A stretch of 64,000 bases of DNA from Flavobacterium limnophilum (GTDB taxonomy: Bacteria > Bacteroidota > Bacteroidia > Flavobacteriales > Flavobacteriaceae): the NCBI RefSeq assembly GCF_027111315.2, contig NZ_CP114289.2, positions 1,364,001-1,428,000 on the forward strand, given 5' to 3'. The stretch's first letter is position 1, and each line of letters opens with the position of its first letter. The translations under genes and the position numbers were made by a program. Positions 1-8,322 of the stretch are shown here, piece by piece. The notes under the pieces were generated by a model. The model searched no databases, was not told where the DNA came from, and was given only the letters and a program-made list of their open reading frames with translations.

Positions 1-92
1 ACAACGTAATTAACGTGGCTGGCGGATTCAATGCTATCAAAAAAACATCCATAAAAACAACCAATTTTGTTTGTCCGACAACGTTGAAATAA
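1..92 (+). CDS. C-terminal end of a probable rhodanese-domain protein (partial)
   Basis: Reading from base 3, an open frame runs to a TAA at 90-92 and encodes about 29 residues (NVINVAGGF...FVCPTTLK). The VINVAGGF stretch resembles the last strand and helix of rhodanese domains, which in Bacteroidota are often fused behind a metallo-beta-lactamase domain. The catalytic cysteine would lie upstream of the window. The next gene starts 12 bases later and a thioredoxin follows, which fits a sulfur or thiol redox cluster. The assignment rests on a short tail only. Confidence 0.45.
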   Translation, partial: NVINVAGGFNAIKKTSIKTTNFVCPTTLK

Positions 93-103
93 ATTGAAAT
101 AAG

Positions 104-307
104 ATGAAACAATTACTGTTTTCAAATTGGCATGCGATGCGTTGGCTGAGATTGGCTTTTGCATTGTTTTTGTTTGTTCAAGCATATACCACTCGGGAAT
201 GGTTTTTTATTGCCTTTGGTTTGTTCTTTTTATTTCAAGCGGTTTTCAATTTAGGCTGTGGGCCAAATGGTTGTGCGATTCCTAACCATAAATATTCTAA
301 AAAATGA
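104..307 (+). CDS. Small membrane protein with C-terminal cysteine pair
   Basis: A 67-residue protein starting at ATG 104. Two hydrophobic helices (about residues 13-28 and 32-50) are followed by a GCGPNGC motif and a basic tail. The two cysteines sit at the end of the second helix and could be redox-active or bind metal. Its stop codon overlaps the ATG of the thioredoxin gene (ATGA), so the two are translationally coupled. That coupling suggests a membrane partner of the thioredoxin. No specific function can be assigned. Confidence 0.7.
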   Translation: MKQLLFSNWHAMRWLRLAFALFLFVQAYTTREWFFIAFGLFFLFQAVFNLGCGPNGCAIPNHKYSKK

Positions 308-606
308 GTACTAGTTTCGAAAATATCATCCAATCGGAAAAGCCGGTTTTAATTGATTTTTTTGCCACTTGGTGTGGACCATGCAAGATGTTGGCTCCCG
401 TTTTAAAAGAGGTGAAAGACAGTTTGGGAGAGCGCATTACCATATTAAAAATTGATGTGGACAAAAATCAGGCATTGTCTACCAAATATCAAGTTCGCGG
501 TGTTCCCACCATGATTTTATTTCAAAACGGAAAGCAGTTATGGCGACAATCCGGCGTTTTGACCAAGGAAGAAATCATTAAAAACATTGTGGAAAAAAGC
601 AACTAA
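304..606 (+). CDS. Thioredoxin
   Basis: A 100-residue single-domain thioredoxin. The active site WCGPC (C24 and C27) lies in the usual place at the start of helix 2, and the cis-proline motif GVPT follows at about residues 67-70. No signal peptide is visible, so it is cytoplasmic and would reduce protein disulfides using thioredoxin reductase. The ATG overlaps the previous stop and its own TAA overlaps the next ATG by one base. It therefore belongs to a tight operon with small cysteine-bearing membrane proteins, suggesting a dedicated rather than housekeeping thioredoxin. Confidence 0.93.
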   Translation: MSTSFENIIQSEKPVLIDFFATWCGPCKMLAPVLKEVKDSLGERITILKIDVDKNQALSTKYQVRGVPTMILFQNGKQLWRQSGVLTKEEIIKNIVEKSN

Positions 607-797
607 TGACCAAGAAAGCAATCATGATTACCGGAATAGGAATAGTCGTTGGGGCAATTGCGGGCTATCTGTACTACTATTATGTAGGTTGTGCTTCCGG
701 AACCTGTTCCATCACTTCAAAACCCTTGAACAGCTCGTTATACGGTGCTTTAATGGGCGGATTATTATTCAATATGTTTGTAAAAACACCAAAATAA
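606..797 (+). CDS. DUF6132-like small membrane protein
   Basis: A 63-residue protein with an N-terminal glycine-rich helix (residues 5-25), a VGCASGTCSIT segment holding two cysteines, and a second helix (45-60). The architecture and the CxxxxC-T-S segment fit the small DUF6132 family found beside thioredoxins in Bacteroidota; the family match is from memory. It is translationally coupled to the thioredoxin by a one-base overlap. The extracytoplasmic cysteine pair is a plausible thioredoxin target, but that is inference. Confidence 0.65.
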   Translation: MTKKAIMITGIGIVVGAIAGYLYYYYVGCASGTCSITSKPLNSSLYGALMGGLLFNMFVKTPK

Positions 798-831
798 TCA
801 TACTATTTTTAACCAATTAAATTTAAAAATC

Positions 832-1038
832 ATGAAAAAAAACATGGGTTCCACAGACAAGATTATCCGCACTCTTATTGCATTGGTAATAGCCGTTTTA
901 TACTTCACGGAAACTATTAGCGGAACAACTGCACTAATTTTGTTGGCTTTCGCAATTATCTTTTTAATCACGAGTTTCATCAGTTTTTGCCCCTTGTATG
1001 TTCCTTTTGGATTATCCACTTCCAAAAAGAAAGAATAA
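832..1038 (+). CDS. DUF2892 (YgaP-type) membrane protein
   Basis: A 68-residue protein beginning KKNMGSTDKIIRTLIA, the typical start of DUF2892 proteins: an amphipathic N-terminal segment followed by two transmembrane helices and a CPLY-type turn after the second helix. The family is related to the membrane part of the rhodanese YgaP and is common in sulfur and redox clusters. It ends one base before the next ATG, so it continues the operon. Confidence 0.8.
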   Translation: MKKNMGSTDKIIRTLIALVIAVLYFTETISGTTALILLAFAIIFLITSFISFCPLYVPFGLSTSKKKE

Positions 1039-1344
1039 ATGCTTGAAAAACAAATTAATAAAGACCTTATTTTAAGAGAACGATTGGCTTTGCAAAGAAC
1101 TGTCTTAGCCAATCAATCGACATTTTTGGCGTTTTTGCGAACATCAATGTACTTTTTCATTGCGGGTTTAAGTTTGGAAAGTTTACTGAAAGTGGAATAT
1201 AGTTTTGGTATCGAAATCTTCTTTTTCACCAGTTCTTTTATACTTTTTTTAATTGGCGTGTTCAATTATTTTAAACATAAAAAGATGATTCACGATAACG
1301 AAAAACACGTCGGCGATTACAAAATGGAATACTATGAGCAATGA
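1039..1344 (+). CDS. DUF202 family membrane protein
   Basis: A 101-residue protein with the DUF202 hallmark in its N-terminal third (LRERLALQRTVLANQSTFLAFLRTS, quoted in part: RLALQRT and LAFLRT) and two transmembrane helices (about 32-50 and 60-78). The function of DUF202 proteins is not established. The start ATG directly follows the previous stop and the 3' end overlaps the methyltransferase gene by 11 bases, which indicates co-transcription. Confidence 0.85.
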   Translation: MLEKQINKDLILRERLALQRTVLANQSTFLAFLRTSMYFFIAGLSLESLLKVEYSFGIEIFFFTSSFILFLIGVFNYFKHKKMIHDNEKHVGDYKMEYYEQ

Positions 1345-1924
1345 AAAACGCTTAGATCAAGAATATTGGGACAAGCAATACACTTCCAATGCCACGGGTT
1401 GGGATTTAGGACAAGTTTCACCACCCATAAAAGCATACATTGACACTTTAGAAGACAAAAATATAAGTATTTTGATTCCCGGTTGCGGCAACACTTATGA
1501 AGCCGAATATCTCTTGCAACAAGGATTTAACAATGTTACCCTGATTGATATTGCGCCAACATTGGTAGATAAACTTCTTGAAAAATTCAAGAACAATCCC
1601 AATATCAAAATTGTGTTGGGCGATTTCTTTGTCCATCAAGGAAAATACGATTTGATTATCGAACAGACTTTTTTCTGTGCTTTGCCTCCGGAAATGCGTC
1701 AAGAATATGTGTCGAAAATGTACCAACTTTTGGCTGAAAAAGGGAAAATAGCAGGCTTGTTGTTCAATAAAACATTTGAAGGAGGCCCACCTTTTGGCGG
1801 AAGCAAAGCTGAATATGAATTGCTTTTTAATAAACATTTCGAGTTTTTGCATATGGATATGTGCCAAAACTCAATCAAGCCACGAGCCAATTCCGAGTTG
1901 TTTATTGAGTTGCAAAAGAAATAA
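1334..1924 (+). CDS. TPMT-family SAM-dependent methyltransferase
   Basis: A 196-residue Rossmann-type methyltransferase. The N-terminal YWDKQY...GWDLGQ segment and the SAM-binding motif I (ILIPGCGNTYEAEYL, residues about 46-60) are characteristic of the thiopurine S-methyltransferase family, followed by the acidic strand LIDIAP and the FFCALPP segment. In bacteria these enzymes methylate thiols, selenium or tellurium compounds. The substrate here cannot be told. It is the last gene of the small redox operon, overlapping the DUF202 gene, and is followed by a weak terminator. Confidence 0.88.
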   Translation: MSNEKRLDQEYWDKQYTSNATGWDLGQVSPPIKAYIDTLEDKNISILIPGCGNTYEAEYLLQQGFNNVTLIDIAPTLVDKLLEKFKNNPNIKIVLGDFFVHQGKYDLIIEQTFFCALPPEMRQEYVSKMYQLLAEKGKIAGLLFNKTFEGGPPFGGSKAEYELLFNKHFEFLHMDMCQNSIKPRANSELFIELQKK

Positions 1925-1937
1925 TTGTTATAATTCA

Positions 1938-1966
1938 AAGTATTTCATAACGGAATACTTTTTTTA
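1938..1966 (+). terminator. Weak intrinsic terminator
   Basis: AGTATT at 1939-1944 pairs with AATACT at 1954-1959 around a nine-base loop, followed by a T-run. It lies just after the methyltransferase stop and just before the -7 element of the next operon. The stem is short. Confidence 0.5.
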
Positions 1967-1968
1967 TT

Positions 1969-1992
1969 TATCTTTGTTAACCAAATGGTTAA
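1969..1992 (+). promoter_or_regulatory. Promoter -7 element with overlapping palindromic operator (TetR)
   Basis: TATCTTTG at 1969-1976 matches the Bacteroidota -7 consensus TAnnTTTG. It abuts a palindrome, TTAACCA-AA-TGGTTAA (1977-1992), which would cover the transcription start, the classical place for a repressor. The TetR-family gene begins at 2012, so autorepression of the efflux operon is likely. No clear -33 TTG is present at the expected spacing. Confidence 0.6.
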
Positions 1993-2011
1993 ACCGTATA
2001 GTTAAATCAAG

Positions 2012-2605
2012 ATGACAACCGAAGAAAAAATATTCAATGCCGCCAGAATTGTTTTCCAAAAGAAAGGTTTTGCAGGTGCCAGAATGCAGGAAATAGCAGA
2101 TGAAGCCGGTATCAACAAAGCGATGCTGCACTATTGTTTCAAGAACAAAGAGTTGCTGTTTCAAGCCGTTTTTATGAATGCCTTCAGTCAATTGGCACCT
2201 CAAATAAACGAGATTTTCAATTCTGAAGATTCTATTTTTGACAAAATCAGGAAATTTACCCATAGTTATATTTCATTTGTAATGCTGAATCCTTATTTGC
2301 CCCAATTTGTAATCCAGGAAATGAACAACAATCCCGAGTTTGTAATGTCGTTTTTAACGAATGAAAACAGACCCAATCCCACATTATTGATTGCTCAAAT
2401 CGAAAAAGAAATCGCCAGCGGTATCATCAAAACCATCCATCCGAAGCAGCTTTTAATGAACCTGATTTCGATGACGGTTTTTCCTTTTGCCGCCCAAATG
2501 ATGATTAAAGGAATGCTTCAAATTTCCGACAAAGAGTTTAATGCGATGATGGAAGAGCGAAAAACCAGCATCGCCGAACAAATCATAAATTCCATTAAAA
2601 GATGA
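2012..2605 (+). CDS. TetR/AcrR-family transcriptional repressor
   Basis: A 197-residue regulator with an N-terminal helix-turn-helix (about residues 6-50; [36 protein letters not shown], quoted in parts: [24 protein letters not shown]). This is the canonical TetR DNA-binding layout, followed by a helical ligand domain. It is the first gene of an efflux operon and its stop overlaps the tolC-like start by four bases. It probably represses its own operon through the palindrome at 1977-1992 and is released by a transported compound. Confidence 0.92.
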   Translation: MTTEEKIFNAARIVFQKKGFAGARMQEIADEAGINKAMLHYCFKNKELLFQAVFMNAFSQLAPQINEIFNSEDSIFDKIRKFTHSYISFVMLNPYLPQFVIQEMNNNPEFVMSFLTNENRPNPTLLIAQIEKEIASGIIKTIHPKQLLMNLISMTVFPFAAQMMIKGMLQISDKEFNAMMEERKTSIAEQIINSIKR

Positions 2606-3846
2606 GACGAATAGTATTTACATCCTTTTTATTGGCTGCGTTTTTTTCCAATGCACAGCAATCATTGACCTTGGAAGATTGTTATGCTTTGGCCAATAAA
2701 AATTATCCCATTGCCAAACAAATTGAATTATTGCAACAAAAATCCGATTACGAAGTCAATGCTTTGCAAACCGGAAAACTCCCCAAAATAGATTTGGTGG
2801 CCCAAGGAAGCTACCAAAATCAAGTGACCACGATTCCAAATCCAATTCTAAAACCCTTAAATAAAGATCAATACCGAGCGAATTTTGACGTTAACCAACT
2901 CATTTACAATGGCGGATTGATTGATGCCAACACCAAACTAAAAGAAGCACAAACCAAAACGCAACAACAGCAAGTTGAAGTCAGTTTGTACCAAATCAAG
3001 ACCCGAATTAACCAGTTGTATTTCTCGATTTTGCTATTGCAGGAACGAAAAGAAATCCTGGTTTCCAAACAAGATCAATTGGTTTCCAAAATAAAAGAGG
3101 TCAAGTCGGGAATTCAATATGGCGCCATTCTTCCAGCCTCGGAAAAAGTATTGGAAGCTGAAAACCTGAAAATTAAACAGCAACTTTCGGAGATTCAATT
3201 CGACAAAAAACGATTGTTTGAAAATCTTTCTTCCTTGACTTATACGTATGTTCCAGAAACGACAACTTTGCAAAAGCCAATCCTAATTGCGGACGAAACT
3301 TCCCAAAACAATCGTCCAGAATTGAAATATTTTGAATTGCAAGACCAACAAATTGAAGCCTCCAAGATAGTTATTTCCAAAAATAATTTGCCCAAAATAA
3401 ATGCTTTTGGAATTGCAGGTTATGGAAATCCGGGATTGAATATGGTCGATAATTCATATCAACCCATTTTGATGGTGGGATTGAGGGCCAATTGGAATGT
3501 CTTTGACTGGAACAAATCGAAAGCCGAAAAAGATGCCTTGACAGTTTCAGCCGATATTGTGGCCACCGAAAAAGAAACCTTTTTGCTCAACAATTCCTTG
3601 CAATTGCAGGAAATGGGCAATGAAATCAAGAAGTCCGAGGAAATCATCAAAACCGATACGGAAATTATCGGTTTGAGGGAATATGTCGAAAAATCGGCAA
3701 ATGCCCAATTGAAAAATGGCGTGATTACGACTTCCGAATATTTGGTGGAATTCACGAATTTATATGAGGCCAAGACCAATCAAAAGTTGCACGAAATCCA
3801 ACTGGCATTGGCCAAGGCAAATTATCAAGTAGTAAAAGGAAATTAA
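2602..3846 (+). CDS. TolC-family outer membrane efflux protein
   Basis: A 414-residue protein with a signal peptide ending near ...FFSNAQQ. It carries the duplicated TolC/OEP repeat: long heptad-rich helices and a [17 protein letters not shown] strand in the first half, echoed by [14 protein letters not shown] in the second. It would form the trimeric outer-membrane channel for the ABC exporter encoded downstream. Translation is coupled to the TetR gene. A perfect 32-bp palindrome follows the stop. Confidence 0.9.
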   Translation: MRRIVFTSFLLAAFFSNAQQSLTLEDCYALANKNYPIAKQIELLQQKSDYEVNALQTGKLPKIDLVAQGSYQNQVTTIPNPILKPLNKDQYRANFDVNQLIYNGGLIDANTKLKEAQTKTQQQQVEVSLYQIKTRINQLYFSILLLQERKEILVSKQDQLVSKIKEVKSGIQYGAILPASEKVLEAENLKIKQQLSEIQFDKKRLFENLSSLTYTYVPETTTLQKPILIADETSQNNRPELKYFELQDQQIEASKIVISKNNLPKINAFGIAGYGNPGLNMVDNSYQPILMVGLRANWNVFDWNKSKAEKDALTVSADIVATEKETFLLNNSLQLQEMGNEIKKSEEIIKTDTEIIGLREYVEKSANAQLKNGVITTSEYLVEFTNLYEAKTNQKLHEIQLALAKANYQVVKGN

Positions 3847-3855
3847 CAATCAACA

Positions 3856-3887
3856 ATCTTTGTCAAAGTTTGAACTTTGACAAAGAT
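3856..3887. repeat. Perfect 32-bp palindrome between tolC-like and MFP genes
   Basis: ATCTTTGTCAAAGTT (3856-3870) and its exact reverse complement (3873-3887) are separated by only TG. Each arm also contains the smaller palindrome TTTGTCAAA. No T-run follows, so it is more likely an mRNA stabiliser, partial attenuator or repeat element than a full terminator, since downstream genes belong to the same transport system. Confidence 0.8.
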
Positions 3888-3901
3888 GCAAAAATAGAAA
3901 T

Positions 3902-4777
3902 ATGAAAAAAATAATCACACTTATAATTCTGGCAAGTTTAGTTTCCTGCAACAAGAACAACGATAAAGCCGATGGTTACGGGAATTTTGAAGCCACCGAA
4001 GTCACTATTTCGGCGGAAGCCAACGGAAAAATCGAATATCTGAAACTCGAAGAAGGAGATATTTTGGAACCAAAAACTCAAGTGGGTTTGATTGATACCA
4101 CCCAATTGTATTTCAACAAACAACAATTGATGGCTTCGAAAAGTACCGTTTATTCCAAATCTGCCAATGTTTTGTCGCAAATTAAAGTCTTGCAGGAACA
4201 ATTGAAAACAGCCCAAATTGAGAAAAAAAGAATCCAAAATATGTTTGCCGAAAATGCCGCCACCAAACGTCAAGTGGATGAAATTGACGGGAAAGTGAGT
4301 GTTATTCAAGAACAAATAAAAAGCGTGGAAACCCAAAACGCACCCATCGTCAACGAAGTAAAATCGATTGAGGTGCAAATCGAAAAAATCAACTACCAAA
4401 TCCAGAAAAGCAAAATCATCAACCCCATAAAAGGAACGGTTTTGGCCAAATATGCCGAACCCAACGAAGTGACCGCTTTTGGGAAACCCATTTATAAAAT
4501 TGCCGATATTTCGGAAATGACCTTGCGCATTTATGTCGGTGAAACCCAATTGCCCCAAATAAAAGTGGGTCAAAACGTGACCATAAAAATTGATGCCGAA
4601 AAAGAGATGAAATCTTATCAAGGAACGATTTCCTGGATTGCTTCATCGGCCGAATTCACCCCGAAAATTGTTCAAACCAAGGAAGAACGAGTGAACTTGG
4701 TTTATGCTGTGAAAGTTACAGTGAAAAACGACGGCAGTTTGAAAATAGGAATGCCTGCCGAAATGTGGATTAAATAA
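3902..4777 (+). CDS. HlyD/YbhG-type membrane fusion lipoprotein
   Basis: A 291-residue periplasmic adaptor with a lipoprotein signal (LASLVSC, lipidation at C16). It has a biotinyl-lipoyl half (SAEANGKIEYLKLEEGD), a long coiled coil (about 75-165) and the returning lipoyl and beta-barrel part (INPIKGTVLAKYAEPNE). It would link the ABC-2 permeases in the inner membrane with the TolC-like channel. The neighbours, two ATPases and two permeases, resemble the YbhFSR-YbhG organisation of E. coli. Confidence 0.9.
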   Translation: MKKIITLIILASLVSCNKNNDKADGYGNFEATEVTISAEANGKIEYLKLEEGDILEPKTQVGLIDTTQLYFNKQQLMASKSTVYSKSANVLSQIKVLQEQLKTAQIEKKRIQNMFAENAATKRQVDEIDGKVSVIQEQIKSVETQNAPIVNEVKSIEVQIEKINYQIQKSKIINPIKGTVLAKYAEPNEVTAFGKPIYKIADISEMTLRIYVGETQLPQIKVGQNVTIKIDAEKEMKSYQGTISWIASSAEFTPKIVQTKEERVNLVYAVKVTVKNDGSLKIGMPAEMWIK

Positions 4778-4793
4778 TTTAAAAAAAACAATT

Positions 4794-5081
4794 ATGAACT
4801 TGAAAAATTTACATACAGAGGATAAACCCGTTCAAACAAAAGTAGTATTCGAACCTACTGAATCTAAAGTGATTTCATTGCAAATTGCGTCGGGCGGACA
4901 ATTAAAAGAACACATTACAAAAGTTCCTGCTTTGCTAGTTTGCATATCCGGAGATGCTGTTTTTCAAGATGAAAAAGGGAAATCAATTGAATTGAAATCA
5001 GGAGATTACGTAAATATTGAAGCCAATGTAAAACATTGGGTAGATGCTAATGAAGACAGTAATTTATTAGTGATTAAATAA
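4794..5081 (+). CDS. Cupin-domain protein embedded in the efflux operon
   Basis: A 95-residue single cupin barrel. The GGQLKEHITKVPALLVCISGDA segment (in part: LKEHITKVP) corresponds to cupin motif 1 and GDYVNIEANVKHWVDA (in part) to motif 2, with H at both metal-ligand positions. No signal peptide. It lies between the adaptor and the first ABC ATPase, with a one-base overlap with the latter. It may sense or modify an exported small molecule. Its specific function is unknown. Confidence 0.8.
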   Translation: MNLKNLHTEDKPVQTKVVFEPTESKVISLQIASGGQLKEHITKVPALLVCISGDAVFQDEKGKSIELKSGDYVNIEANVKHWVDANEDSNLLVIK

Positions 5082-5977
5082 TGAGCATCCAAGTCCAAAA
5101 TATCTCCAAATCCTACAACAAAATCAAAGCTGTTGAAGCCATTTCTTTTGAAGTAAAGGAAGGGGAATTGTTTGGACTAATAGGTCCTGACGGAGCGGGA
5201 AAAACCACTATTTTCAGGATTTTGACCACACTTCTATTGGCCAATGAAGGTTCGGCAACAGTCGCTGGTCGTGATGTAGTGAAAGAGTATAAATCCATTC
5301 GGAATTCGGTGGGATATATGCCCGGAAAGTTTTCTTTGTACCAAGATTTATCCGTCGAGGAAAACTTGACTTTTTTTGCCACCATTTTTGGAACGACGAT
5401 TGAAGAAAATTACGATTTAATAAAGGATATTTACGTTCAAATTGAACCTTTCAAAACGAGAAGAGCAGGAGCACTATCGGGAGGAATGAAGCAGAAACTG
5501 GCTTTGTGTTGTGCCTTGATCCACAAACCAAAGGTCTTGTTTCTCGACGAACCGACTACTGGAGTTGACCCTGTTTCCCGTAAAGAATTTTGGGAAATGC
5601 TGAAAAGATTGCAACAAAAAGGCATCACGATTTTGGTTTCAACGCCTTATATGGATGAAGCAGCTTTGTGTGACCGAATTGCCTTAATCCAAAAAGGGAG
5701 TATTTTGAAAATTGATTCACCAGAGAATATCATCAAAAATTACGACAAAGTTATTTATGATGTTCGAACCGAAAATATGCACCAATTGATTCTGGATTTG
5801 AAAAAGTATCCCAGTCAATACAGCGTTTTTGCCTTTGGGGAATACATTCATTATATTGACAAGAAAGACGATTTTGATTCAAAGGATTTGACGGCATATC
5901 TTGAAAAGAACAAGCATTCTGAAATTGAAATTAGTGTCTCAAAACCAACAGTTGAAGACGTTTTTATGGATTTGTAA
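5081..5977 (+). CDS. ABC transporter ATP-binding protein (YbhF-type, first)
   Basis: A 298-residue ATPase with Walker A GPDGAGKTT (about residues 36-44), Q-loop region YMPGKFSLYQDLSVEEN, signature LSGGMKQKLAL, Walker B VLFLDEPTTGVDP and a switch position TPYMDE (H-loop T/H variation). It powers drug or lipid export together with the second ATPase at 6206 and the two permeases. In E. coli YbhF the two ATPase modules are fused; here they are separate genes. The C-terminal third (after about 215) is a regulatory extension. Confidence 0.93.
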   Translation: MSIQVQNISKSYNKIKAVEAISFEVKEGELFGLIGPDGAGKTTIFRILTTLLLANEGSATVAGRDVVKEYKSIRNSVGYMPGKFSLYQDLSVEENLTFFATIFGTTIEENYDLIKDIYVQIEPFKTRRAGALSGGMKQKLALCCALIHKPKVLFLDEPTTGVDPVSRKEFWEMLKRLQQKGITILVSTPYMDEAALCDRIALIQKGSILKIDSPENIIKNYDKVIYDVRTENMHQLILDLKKYPSQYSVFAFGEYIHYIDKKDDFDSKDLTAYLEKNKHSEIEISVSKPTVEDVFMDL

Positions 5978-6030
5978 AATGACATATGGATGAAACGGAT
6001 TGCCGCAGATTGTCTGTAATAATAACCCGT

Positions 6031-6172
6031 TCGTCTCTTCGAGTGTTTCTATTAAAAAATGCGATAGCTTTTTTTAATAAAATGTATCGAGAACTTTACT
6101 ATCATCAACTTCTCGATACAATTTTAATAGTAAAGCTGTCGCATTACTATTTAAAATCACTCGAAGAGACGA
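6031..6172. repeat. 142-bp imperfect palindrome (dispersed inverted-repeat element)
   Basis: TCGTCTCTTCGAGTG (6031-6045) is exactly complementary to CACTCGAAGAGACGA (6158-6172), and the stretches inward (TCTATTAAAAAATGCGATAG.. and ..CTGTCGCATTACTATTTAAA, given in part) also pair with few mismatches. The RNA would fold into one long stem. It is nested in an outer GCCGCAGATT / AATCTGTGGC pair. It fills the gap between the two ABC ATPase genes. No coding function is supported. Confidence 0.8.
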
Positions 6173-6205
6173 AATCCTTAATAATCTGTGGCTAAAAAAA
6201 ATTAA

Positions 6206-6940
6206 ATGAACAAAGAGAAAATCATAGCAGTTCAAAATCTAACCAAGCAATTTGGCAGCTTCACGGCGGTCAACAGTATTTCTTTTGACGTATATAAAGG
6301 TGAAATTTTTGGATTCCTTGGTGCCAATGGTGCCGGAAAAACCACTGCGATGAAAATGCTTATCGGGATTTCGAAACCTAGTTCGGGAGAGGCTTTGGTG
6401 GCGGGATTTGACGTGAAAACCAATACGGAAATGGTCAAGAGAAGCATCGGTTACATGAGCCAAAAGTTTTCGATGTACGACGATTTGACCATCAAGGAAA
6501 ACATCACTTTTTTTGGTGGGATTTATGGTTTGAGTAGAATTCAAATCAAGGAAAAAACTACGCAGTTGGTAACCCAATTGGGACTAGAAAATTCAGTTGA
6601 TAAACTGGTTGGTTCCTTGCCTTTGGGTTGGAAACAGAAATTGTCTTTCTCGGTTGCCTTGTTGCACGAACCGAAAATAGTGTTTCTGGACGAACCAACT
6701 GGCGGAGTCGATCCCATTACGAGAAGGCAATTTTGGGAAATGATTTATGCCGAAGCACACAAAGGAACCACCATTTTCGTGACCACGCATTATATGGACG
6801 AAGCCGAATATTGCGACCGCGTTTCCATTATGGTTGAAGGAAGCATTGAAGCACTTGACACTCCAAAGAACTTGAAAAAGCAATACAATGTGGCGTCAAT
6901 GAATGAGGTGTTCTTGAAGTTGGCGAGAAATGTGGAATAG
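6206..6940 (+). CDS. ABC transporter ATP-binding protein (YbhF-type, second)
   Basis: A 244-residue ATPase with Walker A GANGAGKTT, Q-loop segment YMSQKFSMYDDLTIKEN, signature LPLGWKQKLSF (SGG replaced by PLG), Walker B IVFLDEPTGGVDP and switch histidine VTTHYMDE. The degenerate signature together with the non-canonical switch in the partner at 5081 suggests an asymmetric heterodimer with one dominant catalytic site. It is separated from its partner by a long palindrome but clearly belongs to the same transporter. Confidence 0.92.
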   Translation: MNKEKIIAVQNLTKQFGSFTAVNSISFDVYKGEIFGFLGANGAGKTTAMKMLIGISKPSSGEALVAGFDVKTNTEMVKRSIGYMSQKFSMYDDLTIKENITFFGGIYGLSRIQIKEKTTQLVTQLGLENSVDKLVGSLPLGWKQKLSFSVALLHEPKIVFLDEPTGGVDPITRRQFWEMIYAEAHKGTTIFVTTHYMDEAEYCDRVSIMVEGSIEALDTPKNLKKQYNVASMNEVFLKLARNVE

Positions 6941-6979
6941 TATTAAGATTTGAGTATTAAGTATTAAGACAGAAAATAG

Positions 6980-7064
6980 TTGTCAGGTCGAGAGCAGTCG
7001 AGACCCAACACGGAGTCTTGATATTTGCCTGTCTTGAGCGAAGTTGAATGGCTCGACTTGACAA
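6980..7064. repeat. Inverted-repeat element between ATPase and permease genes
   Basis: TTGTCAGGTCGAG (6980-6992) pairs with CTCGACTTGACAA (7052-7064), 12 of 13 bases, with a secondary GCAGTCGAGAC-type stem inside. It follows a short repeat (GTATTAAG units) that begins at the ATPase stop codon. No coding function seen. Confidence 0.65.
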
Positions 7065-7126
7065 GAAAAGTAGAATAAAAAATAAAAAACTTCGAGGCTT
7101 TGTGTCTTCGTGGCAAACTTTTTAAA

Positions 7127-8233
7127 ATGAAAAGATTCATCGGTTTTGTAACAAAAGAATTCTATCACATTTTTCGTGACAAGCGGACTATGTTTATACT
7201 TTTCGGGATGCCCATTGCCCAAATTATGTTGTTTGGTTTTGCCATTACCAACGAAATCAACAACGTGAACATTGCCATTTTGGACAAATCCAAGGATAGT
7301 GAAACGCAGAAAATAATCAACAAAATCAGTGCTTCCAAGTATTTTAACATCGAACAGGATATTGTCAATGAAAACCAAATCGAAAGCGTTTTCAAAAAAG
7401 GAAAAATAAAAGCCGTCTTGGTATTTGAGACTGATTTTGGTGAAAACTTGCAAACACTCAAACACGCCAAAGTGCAAGTGATTACGGATGCCACCGACCC
7501 GAATATTGCCAACACGATTGCGAATTATGTCAACGCCATTTTGCAGAATTACACCCAGGAAATCAATAAAAACAACAAACCCAGTCATCTTATACAAACG
7601 CAAACCCAATTGTATTACAATCCCGAATTGAAGAGTGTTTTCAACTTTGTTCCCGGTGTTATGACTATTATTTTGATGTTGGTTTCGGCAATGATGACCT
7701 CTATTTCGATTACGAGAGAAAAGGAATTGGGCACGATGGAAGTCTTGTTGGTTTCGCCATTAAAACCCTTTCAAGTCATTATTGGCAAGGTGTTTCCGTA
7801 TATTTTTCTGTCTATCATCAATGCCACGATTATTTTGCTTTTGGGATTTTTTGTGTTCAAGATGCCTGTTGAAGGCAACCTGTTTTTATTGGCATTCGAA
7901 AGTGTTTTGTTTATCACGACAGCACTTTCGTTGGGCATCTTAATCTCGACGGTTTCCAATTCGCAACAAACCGCAATGATGCTGTCCTTGATGGGATTGA
8001 TGCTGCCAGTAATCATCCTTTCGGGATTTATTTTTCCCATTTCGAGTATGCCGATACCCTTGCAAATCATCAGCAACATTGTGCCTGCCAAATGGTTTAT
8101 CATCATCATCAAAGCCATTTTATTGAAAGGAGCAACAATAAACGTGATTTGGAAAGAAACCTTGATTCTGGTTGGAATGACGGTGTTTTTCTTGGTAATA
8201 AGCGTCAAAAAATATAAAATAAGGTTGGAATAG
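7127..8233 (+). CDS. ABC-2 type transport permease (first)
   Basis: A 368-residue permease when read from ATG 7127 (KRFIGFVTKEFYHIFRDKR); an earlier TTG at 7100 lacks support. One N-terminal transmembrane helix is followed by a large extracytoplasmic domain (about 45-165) and five C-terminal helices, with the ABC-2 motif REKELGTMEVLLVSPL in the coupling region. This layout matches YbhS/YbhR/YhhJ-type drug exporters. It works with the permease at 8323 and the two ATPases. Confidence 0.9.
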   Translation: MKRFIGFVTKEFYHIFRDKRTMFILFGMPIAQIMLFGFAITNEINNVNIAILDKSKDSETQKIINKISASKYFNIEQDIVNENQIESVFKKGKIKAVLVFETDFGENLQTLKHAKVQVITDATDPNIANTIANYVNAILQNYTQEINKNNKPSHLIQTQTQLYYNPELKSVFNFVPGVMTIILMLVSAMMTSISITREKELGTMEVLLVSPLKPFQVIIGKVFPYIFLSIINATIILLLGFFVFKMPVEGNLFLLAFESVLFITTALSLGILISTVSNSQQTAMMLSLMGLMLPVIILSGFIFPISSMPIPLQIISNIVPAKWFIIIIKAILLKGATINVIWKETLILVGMTVFFLVISVKKYKIRLE

Positions 8234-8322
8234 GAAAGAGAAAAAAGAATAAAGATGATAGAGGAAAGACAAGAATAAAATCTATGAATATCAGCTAAAT
8301 CCGTGTCATACGTGTCCCATTT

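Noticed and set aside
3938..4621. Long 227-codon minus-strand frame opposite the HlyD-type gene
   Set aside because: It is the antisense of a clear adaptor gene. The residues are rich in Phe/Gly/Asn, as expected from reverse-reading Lys/Glu codons.
5986..6195. 69-codon open frame between the two ABC ATPase genes
   Set aside because: It lies wholly within the 142-bp palindrome; its codons are explained by the inverted repeat.
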